In this document: positions 33,728 to 42,312 of the stretch, one piece after another
Layout: each line of letters opens with the position of its first letter
How positions within the stretch are numbered: position 1 is the stretch's first letter
Assembly: GCA_024234995.1 (NCBI GenBank)
Contig: JACKNF010000007.1
Location: forward strand, 1 to 64,000
Origin: Gammaproteobacteria bacterium
GTDB taxonomy: Bacteria; Pseudomonadota; Gammaproteobacteria; Competibacterales; Competibacteraceae
Direction: 5' to 3'
Length of the DNA: 64,000 bases
Position numbers and translations under genes: made by a program
Notes under the pieces: model-generated
Databases searched by the model: none
What the model was told of the DNA's origin: nothing
What the model saw: the letters and a program-made list of their open reading frames with translations, nothing else

Positions 33728-36163
33728 TTAGCTGACCTGCCGCAAAGGCTGGAATTCATGCGCATCCACCCGCCCGCTGGCACGTTCTGCCCAGGGATCG
33801 GTTTGCGCGTATTGTTGCGAGGTTAGAAACCGTTGGTATAGCGCCCTGCGACCCTCGCCATCCTCAACGATGTGCTGCTTGACGTAAGCCAATCCAACCC
33901 GTTCCAGCCACGGGGCGGTGCGTTCCAGATAACGCCCTTCTTCGCGGTAAAGCTGCATGAACGCACCGGCATACTCCATCGCTTCTTCCTCGGTGGCGAC
34001 TTTGCACAATAGCTCGGTGCCGCGCAGTTTAATGCCGCCGTTACCGCCAACATGCAATTCGTAACCGGAATCCACGCACACGACCCCGAAATCTTTGATG
34101 GTTGCCTCGGCGCAGTTACGCGGACAGCCGGACACCGCCATTTTGAACTTGTGCGGCGTCCACGAGCCCCACGTCATCTTTTCCAGCTTGACCCCGAGAC
34201 CGGTCGAATCCTGGGTACCGAAGCGGCACCAGTCGGAACCGACGCAGGTCTTGACGGTGCGCAGGCTTTTACCGTAAGCGTGGCCAGAAACCATCCCAGC
34301 GGCATTAAGGTCGGCCCAGACTTTCGGCAAATCTTCTTTCTTGACGCCGAGCAGGTCGATACGCTGGCCGCCCGTGACCTTGACCGTCGGAATCTGGAAC
34401 TTGTCAGCAACATCGGCGATAGCGCGCAGTTCCTTCGGATTGGTCAGGCCGCCCCACATGCGCGGTACCACAGAATAGGTGCCATCCTTTTGAATGTTGG
34501 CATGTACCCGTTCGTTGATGAAACGCGATTGCGCATCATCCCGCGCCTCACCCGGCCAAGTAGCGATCAGATAGAAATTGATGGCAGGCCGGCAGGAATG
34601 GCAACCATCGGGCGTCTTCCACTCCAAGAAATCGAACACCGCCCGCAAGCTGGTCAAATGCTGTTCGCGAATCATTTTACGCACGTGATCGTGGCTGTAC
34701 TCGGTGCAGGCGCACAGCGGTTTTTCCTTGGATGTCTTGGAGTAGTCACCGAGCATCGCCGTTAATAATTGCTCCACCAGCCCGGTACAGGAACCGCAAG
34801 ATGCCGACGCTTTGGTATGCGCACGGACTTCTTCCAGGGTAAACAGTTTCTGCGTGGTAATCGCTTTGACGATGGCGCCCTTGCACACCCCGTTGCAGCC
34901 GCAGATTTCGGCCTCATCGGCCATGTCCAGCACATTGTTGCCGCCGTGACCGGCGTCGCCCAAATGCGCCTGACCGAACAGGATGGAATCGCGGAATCCG
35001 CTGACATCGGTATTTTCACGCAGTAACTGAAAATACCAATTACCATCGATGGTGTCGCCGTACATCACCGCGCCTTGCACCCGGTTATCCTTGACCACCA
35101 GTTTCTTGTACACGCCCCGCGCCTGATCGCGCAGCACGATTTCATCACAATCGGGACCGCCGCTGAAATTGCCGGCGGAGAACAGATCAATGCCGGTGAC
35201 TTTGAGCTTGGTCGAAGTCACCGAACCGCGATAGCGGCTGATGCCATAACGGGCGAGATGATTGGCGCACACTCGCGCCTGCTCCCACAACGGCGCAACC
35301 AGACCATAAGTCTGGCCGCGATGCTGCACGCATTCACCCACCGCATAGACACGCGGGTCGTAGGTCTGCATCGTGTCGTTGACGACGATGCCGCGTTCGC
35401 AGTGAATGCCGGATTGTTTCGCCAGATCGGTGTTGGGGCGGATGCCAACCGCCATGACCACCAGATCGGCGGGAATTTCCAGCCCATCCTTAAAGCGCAC
35501 CCCTTTGACCTGCTCTTCGCCGAGGATAGCAACGGTCTGCGCGCCCATCAGGAAGCGCAAACCCCGTTCCTCCAGACTGGCACGCAACATCGCAGCCGCT
35601 TCGATATCGAGCTGGCGCTCCATCAGCACGTCGAGCAGATGCACCACGGTGACTTCCATGCCCTGCTTCATCAGGCCATTGGCGGCTTCCAAGCCGAGCA
35701 ACCCTCCACCGATCACTACCGCATGTTTCTTACCGGCACGGGCGGCCTCCAGCATCGCATGGACATCCTGGATGTCACGGAAGGTGATGACCCCAGACAG
35801 GTCGTTGCCGGGTATCGGAATCATGAAGGGTTGAGATCCGGTCGCCAGCAACAGGCGATCATAGGGGACCGTCGTGCCATCGGCAGCGGCTACCTGCCGG
35901 CGGGCACGGTTGATGGTCACGACTTCCTTACCGGCATGCAAAATGATATCGCGCTCGGCATACCAATCCAGATCGTTGATCATGATCTGGTCGACCGTCT
36001 TCTCGCCTGCCAGCACCGGTGACAGCAAAATGCGGTTGTAATTGCCATAAGGTTCGGCACCGAACACGGTAATATCGTATTTATCAGGCGCGATGGTGAG
36101 TAACTCTTCCAACGTGCGCATTCCGGCCATGCCGTTGCCTACTAAAACCAGTTTTTCTCTCAT
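33728..36163 (-). CDS. nirB: Nitrite reductase (NADH) large subunit
   Basis: 811 residues in the usual order. The FAD/NAD(P)H domains come first (KLVLVGNGMAGMRTLEELL at the start; AVVIGGGLLGLEAANGL near 145). A BFD-type [2Fe-2S] domain follows (about 420-480; CGCNGVCKGAI and ASCGSCTGLVEQL), with a second Cys pair (CACTEYSHD, CHSCRPA). Last are the siroheme/[4Fe-4S] half-domains with CVGSDWCRFG and SGCPRNCAEA. It makes ammonium from nitrite for assimilation. First gene of nirB-nirD-nasA, behind a candidate sigma-54 promoter at 36237-36253, and divergent from the nitrate transporter gene. Confidence 0.96.
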   Translation of the reverse strand: MREKLVLVGNGMAGMRTLEELLTIAPDKYDITVFGAEPYGNYNRILLSPVLAGEKTVDQIMINDLDWYAERDIILHAGKEVVTINRARRQVAAADGTTVPYDRLLLATGSQPFMIPIPGNDLSGVITFRDIQDVHAMLEAARAGKKHAVVIGGGLLGLEAANGLMKQGMEVTVVHLLDVLMERQLDIEAAAMLRASLEERGLRFLMGAQTVAILGEEQVKGVRFKDGLEIPADLVVMAVGIRPNTDLAKQSGIHCERGIVVNDTMQTYDPRVYAVGECVQHRGQTYGLVAPLWEQARVCANHLARYGISRYRGSVTSTKLKVTGIDLFSAGNFSGGPDCDEIVLRDQARGVYKKLVVKDNRVQGAVMYGDTIDGNWYFQLLRENTDVSGFRDSILFGQAHLGDAGHGGNNVLDMADEAEICGCNGVCKGAIVKAITTQKLFTLEEVRAHTKASASCGSCTGLVEQLLTAMLGDYSKTSKEKPLCACTEYSHDHVRKMIREQHLTSLRAVFDFLEWKTPDGCHSCRPAINFYLIATWPGEARDDAQSRFINERVHANIQKDGTYSVVPRMWGGLTNPKELRAIADVADKFQIPTVKVTGGQRIDLLGVKKEDLPKVWADLNAAGMVSGHAYGKSLRTVKTCVGSDWCRFGTQDSTGLGVKLEKMTWGSWTPHKFKMAVSGCPRNCAEATIKDFGVVCVDSGYELHVGGNGGIKLRGTELLCKVATEEEAMEYAGAFMQLYREEGRYLERTAPWLERVGLAYVKQHIVEDGEGRRALYQRFLTSQQYAQTDPWAERASGRVDAHEFQPLRQVS

Positions 36164-36236
36164 TGAAGGATATCTCGCCTTGCAAAGGGTTGCGGTGCAG
36201 TGAAACCGGTTCGCCGCACCATGTTGGCATTAGCAT

Positions 36237-36253
36237 TTGCACAGATTGTGCCA
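36237..36253 (-). promoter_or_regulatory. Candidate sigma-54 promoter of nirB-nirD-nasA
   Basis: On the reverse strand TGGCAC-AATCTG-TGCAA has GG at 36252-36251 and GC at 36240-36239, with the required 12-base spacing and a perfect -24 hexamer. Start would be near 36228, leaving a 65-base leader. The same bases also form a palindrome (GCACA-GAT-TGTGC), so an operator reading is possible. The rest of 36164-36504 is A+T-rich with GCACC-type half-sites (about 36327, 36372 and 36392) that could be NtrC contacts. I cannot define a full NtrC box. Confidence 0.6.
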
Positions 36254-36450
36254 TCACCTATTAATTTTCTATAATATTGATTATATTTATTTTTTAATAA
36301 GAAGAATCGGCTGTTGTTCCCGGCATCGCACCGAAAATGCCCGCACTAGCATGTGTCAGTTGCAAGATGGTGCGACGCAATACAAACTTGATGCACTATT
36401 TTATGGGATTTTTCAATTAATAATATTAACAAATAATTAGTTATATTATT

Positions 36451-36466
36451 TGGATTGATTTTTGCT
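36451..36466 (+). promoter_or_regulatory. Candidate sigma-54 promoter of the nitrate transporter operon
   Basis: TGGATTGATTTTTGCT has GG at 36452-36453 and GC at 36464-36465, 12 bases apart, and a good -12 element (TTTGCT). The -24 element departs from TGGCAC at two positions. Start would be near 36476, about 29 bases before the GTG start codon. It faces away from the nirB sigma-54 candidate about 200 bases off. Confidence 0.5.
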
Positions 36467-36504
36467 GATCAGATCATACTTTCTATTCTACGGAGCATGG
36501 TCTT

Positions 36505-37971
36505 GTGAGCATCTCGAAACTCAATCTGTTCTCTTTCAGTGGCAATATCCGTATCTTGCATCTCAGTTGGATCGCCTTCTTCATCAGCTTCGTGGTATGG
36601 TTCAACCACGCGCCGTTACTGGCCTCCATCCGCGAAACCTTTCATCTCACCGATGCCCAGGTGAAAGCGCTGTTGACCCTAAACGTAGCGCTGACTATTC
36701 CAGTGCGTATTCTGATAGGAATGTTGGTGGATAAATTCGGTCCCCGGATCATGTACGCTGCACTGTTGGCAGTGTGCGGGGCTCTTTGCTTTTTCTTCGC
36801 GTTCGCGACGACTTACGAGATGCTGGCGATGGCCCGGCTGTTGCTCGGCTGTGTAGGGGCAAGCTTCGTAATCGGGATTCGCCTGATCTCGGAATGGTTC
36901 CCGGCCAAGCAAGTCGGATTAGCCGAAGGCATCTACGGCGGTTGGGGCAACTTCGGTTCGGCGGCGGCAGCGCTTTCCCTGCCCTTAGTCGCGCTGACCT
37001 TCGGCGGCCCAGATGCCTGGCGCTGGGCGGTAGCCACAACCGGCGTGATTGCGCTCGCGTATTCCGGGGTTTTTTACGCTCTGGCTAGAAACACTCCAAA
37101 GGGTTCAACGTACTTCAGGCCGAAAAAACTTGGCGCGATGGAAGTCACCAGCCGCAGCGATCTCGCCCTTTATATCTTTATGCAGATTCCGATGATGGCG
37201 GCGCTGGCAATCCTGACCTGGAAGCTTTCTCCAGCCGGGTTCAAAATGATCGGCGATGACACAGCCATGATGATCTACATCGCGTTGGCCGCCTTACTGG
37301 CCTGGAACATCTGGCAATGCCTGAGCGTGAACCGCGAAATCCTTGCCGGCCATGTCGTACCGGACATTCATCGCTACAAGTTCAAACAAGTGGCAATTTT
37401 GTCGTTTACCTATGCAGTTTCGTTTGGTTCCGAAATTGCAGTTGTTTCCATGCTGCCACTGTACTTTAAGGACATGTACGGCCTGACCCTCGTTCAGGCA
37501 GGTTTGGTGGGCTCTAGTTTCGCTATCATGAACCTGATCGCCCGTCCAGCCGGCGGACTGATTTCCGACCGCATCGGCCGCAAGCGTACCATGAGCCTGG
37601 TAATGCTCGGTATCACCGTCGGTTACTTTGCAATGAGTTTCATGGGCGATTGGCCACTATGGGCAGCGGTGACGGCAACCGTGCTCTGCTCCTTCTTCGT
37701 GCAAGCGGGTTGCGGCGCGGTATACGGCATCGTGCCGCTGATCAAACGCCGGCTGACCGGCCAGATCGCGGGTATGAGCGGCGCTTACGGCAATGTTGGC
37801 AGCGTAGTCTTCTTGACCGTATTGTCTTTCGTAACCCCAGCGACGTTCTTCCTGGTCATCGCCGCGACGGCCGTCGTGGCGCTGGCCATCGTCCAACTGC
37901 TCGATGAACCCGCTGGCCAGATCGCTGAAATCATGCCGGATGGCACTGTGCAAATGATTGATGTTGCTTGA
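36505..37971 (+). CDS. Nitrate/nitrite transporter (NarK/NasA family MFS)
   Basis: 488 residues, about 12 membrane helices. The two nitrate signature loops are visible: GIYGGWGNFGSAAAALSLP (about 146-164) and GMSGAYGNVGSVVFLTVLSF (about 425-444). The conserved Arg of TM2 is in PVRILIGMLVDKFGPR. It imports nitrate for the reductases encoded divergently. The start is a GTG at 36505 after GGAG. Its stop overlaps an in-frame TTG of the kinase/phosphatase gene, and that gene's likely ATG is nine bases on, so they form one operon. Confidence 0.93.
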   Translation: MSISKLNLFSFSGNIRILHLSWIAFFISFVVWFNHAPLLASIRETFHLTDAQVKALLTLNVALTIPVRILIGMLVDKFGPRIMYAALLAVCGALCFFFAFATTYEMLAMARLLLGCVGASFVIGIRLISEWFPAKQVGLAEGIYGGWGNFGSAAAALSLPLVALTFGGPDAWRWAVATTGVIALAYSGVFYALARNTPKGSTYFRPKKLGAMEVTSRSDLALYIFMQIPMMAALAILTWKLSPAGFKMIGDDTAMMIYIALAALLAWNIWQCLSVNREILAGHVVPDIHRYKFKQVAILSFTYAVSFGSEIAVVSMLPLYFKDMYGLTLVQAGLVGSSFAIMNLIARPAGGLISDRIGRKRTMSLVMLGITVGYFAMSFMGDWPLWAAVTATVLCSFFVQAGCGAVYGIVPLIKRRLTGQIAGMSGAYGNVGSVVFLTVLSFVTPATFFLVIAATAVVALAIVQLLDEPAGQIAEIMPDGTVQMIDVA

Positions 37972-37979
37972 AGGATGGT

Positions 37980-39704
37980 ATGACTCGCACCCTGCAAATC
38001 CGCCTCGGTCAATTCTCCGACCGGGGCGTTAAGCCTGCTAATGAGGATTTTCACGGTGCGCTCATCCCAGAAGGCGAAACGCTGGCCCTGAAAGGGGCCG
38101 CTTTCGCGATTGCCGATGGGATGAGTTCCAGTGAATTAGCCCGATTGGCATCTGAATACGCCGTCAAGAACTTTCTCAACGATTATTTCGCTACCCCAGA
38201 CTCCTGGACCGTCCGGCATTCCGCCGAAAGAGTGTTGAGCGCGCTCAATCGCTGGTTATGCGGACAGGGCGCATCGCTGCATGACCCGTCACGGGGCATG
38301 GTCACCACATTCAGCGCCCTAGTGCTGAAATCCACCACCGCACATATTTTTCATATTGGCGACACGCGTGTTTGGCAATTACGCGACGCCACGCTGGAGC
38401 CGCTGACACAGGATCACCACAGTTGGGCCAATGCCGAGCGGGTTTACCTGAACCGGGCATTAGGCATCGACACACACCTGGAAATCGACTACCGCAATCT
38501 GCCGGTCGAAACCGGCGACCGGTACTTGTTCACCACCGATGGCGTTCATGAATATGTGCCGCCCTTGCAGATCAAGCGCCTGATCGATGAGCACAGCGAC
38601 AATCTTGATGCTGCCTGCCGCGCCTTGACCGCCGCCGCCCGCGCCGCCGGTAGCCCGGATAACCTGACCTGCCAATTGCTCTGCATCGACGACCTGCCGG
38701 TACCCGATGCCGATTCAGTCTTCCGGGAATTGACCGAGCTACCGTTTCCGCCCGCTTTGGAACCAGGCATGATCCTGGACGGCTACCGCATCCTGCGGGA
38801 AATTCACGCCAGCCCGACCAGTCAGCTTTATCTGGCACTCGATGAAAATTCCGGGAAACAAGTGGTGTTGAAAACGCCGTCAGTGAATTTCGAGGATGAT
38901 CCAGGCTATCTGGAGCGATTCCGGCATGAAGAGTGGGTGGGCCGGCGCATCAATAGTTCCCATGTGCTGAAAGTGATCGAACCGGTGCGGCGGCGGCGCT
39001 TTCTCTATCATATTTTAGAGCATCTGGATGGTCAGACTCTGCGGCAATGGATGGCTGATCATCCGCATCCTTCATTGACCAACGTGCGCGAGATTTTGCA
39101 GCAGATCGCCTGTGGTATCCGCGCTTTTCACCGGCTGGATATGCTGCACCGGGATTTGAAACCGGAAAATATTCATATCGACCGCCACGGCATCGTGCGA
39201 ATCATCGATTTTGGTTCCGCGAAAATCGCTGGCATTGCTGAAATTGCCTCACCGGTGGCACAAACCGATTTACTCGGCACGAAGAACTACACGGCGCCGG
39301 AGATATTATGCGGTGAACCGGCCACTATCAGTTCCGATCTATTTGCTTTCGGCATCATTGCCTATGAGTTGCTGACCGGTCACTTGCCCTACGGCGAGCG
39401 GTTGGGGCGGGAAATCAACGCAAGATGGATGGCCCGGCTGCGCTATACCTCTGCGCGAAACGAACGGCCGGATTTGCCCGTCTGGGTGGATGGGGCATTG
39501 GAAAGAGCTGTACGCCTTGATCCAAGGCGCCGCTATATGGTCGAGACAGAACTGATTTACGATTTACGTTACCCCAACCCAGAATTCATCGAGCGTCCCG
39601 TCCGGCCTTTGCTAGAACGCAATCCGGTTGGTTTCTGGCGCGGCGTGGCGCTGGTTTCACTGTTTGGGAATCTGGTATTACTGTATTGGTTACATCAAAG
39701 CTAA
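37980..39704 (+). CDS. PP2C phosphatase - Ser/Thr protein kinase fusion with C-terminal membrane anchor
   Basis: About 574 residues from the ATG at 37980 (AAGGA upstream); an in-frame TTG at 37968 is the alternative. The N-terminal PP2C domain (to about 240) has FSDRGVKPANEDF, FAIADGMSS and HIGDTRVWQL. The C-terminal kinase domain (about 260-535) has catalytic loop LHRDLKPENIHID, DFGSAKI and an activation segment ending GTKNYTAPEIL. A membrane helix (about 550-570) ends the protein. It should both add and remove phosphate on Ser/Thr targets at the membrane. The same gene type lies with nasA and nirB in pseudomonads, which suggests a conserved role in nitrate assimilation; the substrate is unknown. 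Confidence 0.92.
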   Translation: MTRTLQIRLGQFSDRGVKPANEDFHGALIPEGETLALKGAAFAIADGMSSSELARLASEYAVKNFLNDYFATPDSWTVRHSAERVLSALNRWLCGQGASLHDPSRGMVTTFSALVLKSTTAHIFHIGDTRVWQLRDATLEPLTQDHHSWANAERVYLNRALGIDTHLEIDYRNLPVETGDRYLFTTDGVHEYVPPLQIKRLIDEHSDNLDAACRALTAAARAAGSPDNLTCQLLCIDDLPVPDADSVFRELTELPFPPALEPGMILDGYRILREIHASPTSQLYLALDENSGKQVVLKTPSVNFEDDPGYLERFRHEEWVGRRINSSHVLKVIEPVRRRRFLYHILEHLDGQTLRQWMADHPHPSLTNVREILQQIACGIRAFHRLDMLHRDLKPENIHIDRHGIVRIIDFGSAKIAGIAEIASPVAQTDLLGTKNYTAPEILCGEPATISSDLFAFGIIAYELLTGHLPYGERLGREINARWMARLRYTSARNERPDLPVWVDGALERAVRLDPRRRYMVETELIYDLRYPNPEFIERPVRPLLERNPVGFWRGVALVSLFGNLVLLYWLHQS

Positions 39705-39951
39705 ATCACCCGGTTTGGTGGAGAACTGGTCGTGAATTAGCCATGGCCGGCTGCGATTTAGATACAGGCGTCCTCCACAAACGCTGCTTTCAAGTTTGTC
39801 CACCACTGCCAGCCACAGCTTTACGGCTGACTACCGAGCGGAATGGCGCGGTGATTGAGGTTTGAAGGGTCCGCTTCTCTCCTTCCAAGCATACGCCTTG
39901 GGATAATTGAAGCCCACCCAGGACACACGCTTGGAAGCTACTTATTTATGC

Positions 39952-40218
39952 TCAATGAACGTAATGGCGACGGAGATAATGTTCAGTGCTTCCAGCCACA
40001 AACTCTGCCCCGCACGTCTGGCACGAGTAAGAATAAACGGCATAGGGTTGCCGGGAATCATGCCAGGAGTAAGGAATAGAACCGCATTCGATGCGGGCAT
40101 TTTGCTCGACATGCGAGCCGCAACAATTCGGGCATTTTACCCCGACTTGAGCGCGAGGAACCGCACGCCGGTCCACACGCTCATATTCACTCTTCTGATG
40201 TTGAGAAATAGTGTTCAT
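39952..40218 (-). CDS. Small zinc-ribbon protein of unknown function
   Basis: 88 residues from the ATG at 40218, which has GAGG six bases upstream (a GTG at 40230 is also in frame). CPNC at 29-32 and CQTCG at 66-70 make a zinc ribbon, with a further Cys at 33 and 45. The C-terminus is basic and aromatic (EHYLRRHYVH). Possibly a nucleic-acid binding or adaptor protein; I do not recognise a named family. The 247 bases between the kinase gene and this one (39705-39951) show no further gene or clear terminator. Confidence 0.6.
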   Translation of the reverse strand: MNTISQHQKSEYERVDRRAVPRAQVGVKCPNCCGSHVEQNARIECGSIPYSWHDSRQPYAVYSYSCQTCGAEFVAGSTEHYLRRHYVH

Positions 40219-40538
40219 AGTGCACCTCACTCATTTTCATGCCATCAAAAGGCACTTTAGTATAACACACTTACGTTACCCATTAGGAGTCCGGCTCGCG
40301 AGATTCTTCAGCCTATACCGTCACCATCCATACGCCCATGAGCTGGGCCGTTGCATTCAAATCGTTCACTATTAGCGATGGACCCCATACCGTCTGGCGG
40401 GTGCGAATACGGAAGCGCTTTGAATATACCCTGATCCAAGCCAGCAACGGGCTATAATGCCCGTTTATAATGGTTTGCTCTTCCCACCGGCTGGCGGGAA
40501 CGAGGCTAAGAGTAGGATTGATGAAGCGGGAGAGATGC
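40219..40538. other. Intergenic stretch upstream of the lipoprotein gene
   Basis: 320 bases without a supportable gene. The best feature is a -10-like TATAAT at 40453-40458, 81 bases before the lipoprotein ATG, without a good -35 at the right spacing. The reverse-strand frame across this area does not read like a protein. Confidence 0.3.
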
Positions 40539-41279
40539 ATGAGAGGGGTTGGAAGGATCGGAGTAGCCATATTCATCATGACGCTGACGCCGGGCTGTGC
40601 GTTTTATCAGTCACTGATTGCGCGATTCCGGCCGGCCACGCCAGAATCTCAAGTTTCGCCTACAGTTCAGTCCACCCTGGAACCCAAGCTTGATGCGATG
40701 GACAACCGGCTGGATCGAATCGAACAGATGCTCACAGATGTGCGAGAGCAAGGACGGCAGCAGCAAATTCAGGAAGCACGTTCGCAGCAGTCCTTGGCAG
40801 GTCTTCAACAGGAGGCGCGTAGCACCCGTGCAGCAGTGATCAGCTTGCGTAAGCTATTAGCCACACAGCACTCAAATCTTGTGGCCCGCTTACGGGAAAC
40901 CGCTGCAGAACCATCAGCCGACTTTTGGGCGGTCGACATCCCCATGGGCACTTTGCCCAACGGCGGCCAAAATCATCAGGTCCGCCGGATACCCGCTCAG
41001 GTGCCCGACAATGCCCGGGAAATTCTAGTTTATGCCCAAGTGGCGACTGGCTATGTTAAAGGTGGACCGCATCGCTTCCGGATTTCAGTACGGGTACAAG
41101 GTGACCGGGAAGCAGCCTTCTATCTCTATGCCGTTGGCTTGCCCCAACCGAGTTGGGCCTACAATTCCGATAATGTCTGGTTGCCGATGCCTCAGGATCG
41201 CCAAATAATCGTGCGCACCGAAGGTGAGCCGTTTTTCGGCGACTGGAACAGTGAAGTGCGGATTGTGGGATACCGGTGA
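40539..41279 (+). CDS. Lipoprotein with coiled coil, unknown function
   Basis: 246 residues from the ATG at 40539 (GCGGGAGAG upstream). Signal peptide with lipobox LTPGC, lipidated Cys at 20. A helical, Gln/Arg-rich coiled coil (about 45-125) follows: LDAMDNRLDRIEQMLTDV and QQQIQEARSQQSLAGLQQEA. The C-terminal globular part (about 130-246) is probably a beta-sandwich (EILVYAQVATGYVKGGPHRF). No family recognised. Residue +2 after the Cys is Ala, so outer-membrane sorting is expected. Confidence 0.75.
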   Translation: MRGVGRIGVAIFIMTLTPGCAFYQSLIARFRPATPESQVSPTVQSTLEPKLDAMDNRLDRIEQMLTDVREQGRQQQIQEARSQQSLAGLQQEARSTRAAVISLRKLLATQHSNLVARLRETAAEPSADFWAVDIPMGTLPNGGQNHQVRRIPAQVPDNAREILVYAQVATGYVKGGPHRFRISVRVQGDREAAFYLYAVGLPQPSWAYNSDNVWLPMPQDRQIIVRTEGEPFFGDWNSEVRIVGYR

Positions 41280-41290
41280 GGTTTCCCGTG

Positions 41291-41431
41291 ATGGATAAGC
41301 CGGTAAAGGACAACAGCCTATTTGCCGGCAAGCAGGCGGCTGGTCTGATCATCGGGCTAGAAGACGCTCAAGATATGAATCTCCATCATAAATCCGCTTC
41401 AAAACAACGCGACGGCGAGGTATTTGATTAA
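41291..41431 (+). CDS. Possible 46-residue protein after the lipoprotein gene
   Basis: A frame begins with ATG at 41291, 11 bases past the lipoprotein stop, with GAGG nine bases upstream. It encodes a hydrophilic peptide (MDKPVKDNSLFAGKQAAG ... KQRDGEVFD) and ends at 41431. It overlaps the 3' end of the converging gene at 41399-42031 by 33 bases. It has no recognisable motif and could be chance. Confidence 0.25.
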   Translation: MDKPVKDNSLFAGKQAAGLIIGLEDAQDMNLHHKSASKQRDGEVFD

Positions 41432-42031
41432 ATCAAAGGTCGTTGTACGGGTAATCTTCCGGACGGCGGCGATTCCTGCCGTTTTCGCTTGCGAGCTGGA
41501 ATTAAGCCCAACGATATCATAGCCAAGGTGCCACAATACCTCGCCATGAACATTGATAACAATCAAGAATTTTTCCTCACTCGCCGCATAAGGTTGACGA
41601 ATGCCCTGACCTGATCCTGGATAATCAATCATGGTTCGCACCTTCTCATTCATCAGCACAGTACTCAGGGCAACGCTACCGCGATCCTGCCCGCGTGGAA
41701 CCTGAATCATCTGTCCGTTAAGCCAGCCGATATAGGCGATAACCGGAAATAGCCCCCATGAGCACAGGTCTGTGGGTTTGGCTAAATCTTTATCGACTAC
41801 CGGACGGACCATCGAATGAGGTTTGATAAGGCTGCTAAATTTCTTTTCAAAGGGAGTAGCGAACTTCTCAAAATTCTGCCCAGGCGGCTTCCAGAAATTC
41901 AACTCGATAATATTTTTAGCGTTTTCCGAAAGGAGATCCCCATACAAAACACCTTTCACCGGGTGAAAGTAATCATATTTGCCGCACCAAATCAGGCTAC
42001 GATTAAAGAATGCTTCGGTCTCATTGCTCAT
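41399..42031 (-). CDS. Protein of unknown function
   Basis: 210 residues from the ATG at 42031 with GGAG eight bases upstream (a GTG at 42037 is also in frame). No signal peptide. One moderately hydrophobic segment is near 95-110 (GLFPVIAYIGWLNGQMI). The order of short strands and the segment EEKFLIVINVHGEVLWHLGY suggest a small globular alpha/beta domain. I do not recognise it. Base composition is more A+T rich than the neighbouring nitrate genes, which may indicate later acquisition. Confidence 0.6.
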   Translation of the reverse strand: MSNETEAFFNRSLIWCGKYDYFHPVKGVLYGDLLSENAKNIIELNFWKPPGQNFEKFATPFEKKFSSLIKPHSMVRPVVDKDLAKPTDLCSWGLFPVIAYIGWLNGQMIQVPRGQDRGSVALSTVLMNEKVRTMIDYPGSGQGIRQPYAASEEKFLIVINVHGEVLWHLGYDIVGLNSSSQAKTAGIAAVRKITRTTTFDLIKYLAVALF

Positions 42032-42064
42032 CTGCACGCTCCAATGGATTAAGGAGTGAGTGAC

Positions 42065-42187
42065 TTGTTACCTAAATACGAACATCTGCCCGAGCCTGGC
42101 ACCTGTATTACTTGGTGGTTCCCCTGCGCGGACTGCATGGTCTATATCCGGTACACCCGCGCACATGCAAACGATCCTTTCCCATGA
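42065..42187 (+). CDS. Possible 40-residue Cys/Trp-rich microprotein
   Basis: A frame starting at TTG 42065, with AAGGAG eight bases upstream (or GTG at 42055), encodes LLPKYEHLPEPGTCITWWFP followed by CADCMVYIRYTRAHANDPFP, then TGA. The C-x6-C-x2-C pattern with WW looks like a small metal-binding peptide. It diverges from the unknown gene at 41399-42031 with 33 bases between starts. Composition is protein-like, but the length is too short for certainty. Confidence 0.35.
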   Translation: MLPKYEHLPEPGTCITWWFPCADCMVYIRYTRAHANDPFP

Positions 42188-42267
42188 TGATTTACAGATT
42201 AAACCAAGCAAAAAATCCAGGATTTATACAGTTATCTATTTGATAATGATCAATATGATTATTAATC

Positions 42268-42289
42268 AACACCACCTATAGGTGGTGTT
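42268..42289 (-). terminator. Hairpin after the methyltransferase gene
   Basis: AACACCACC (42268-42276), TATA loop, GGTGGTGTT (42281-42289): a perfect nine-base stem 24 bases past the stop of the reverse-strand methyltransferase gene. On that strand the sequence after the stem is T/A rich but has no clean T-tract. Confidence 0.5.
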
Positions 42290-42312
42290 ATTGAAATTAA
42301 TGCAACGAAACC

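Noticed and set aside
36229..36246. Forward-strand TGGCATTAGCATTTGCA as a sigma-54 promoter
   Set aside because: GG to GC spacing is 13, one base too long; the reverse-strand match at 36237-36253 has correct spacing.
40313..40579. Reverse-strand frame of 88 codons upstream of the lipoprotein gene
   Set aside because: It overlaps the lipoprotein start and signal peptide and its residue composition is not protein-like.
42060..42281. Forward frame of 73 codons
   Set aside because: Ribosome spacing is poor (three bases) and the sequence shows no domain; the overlapping shorter frame at 42065-42187 is more protein-like.
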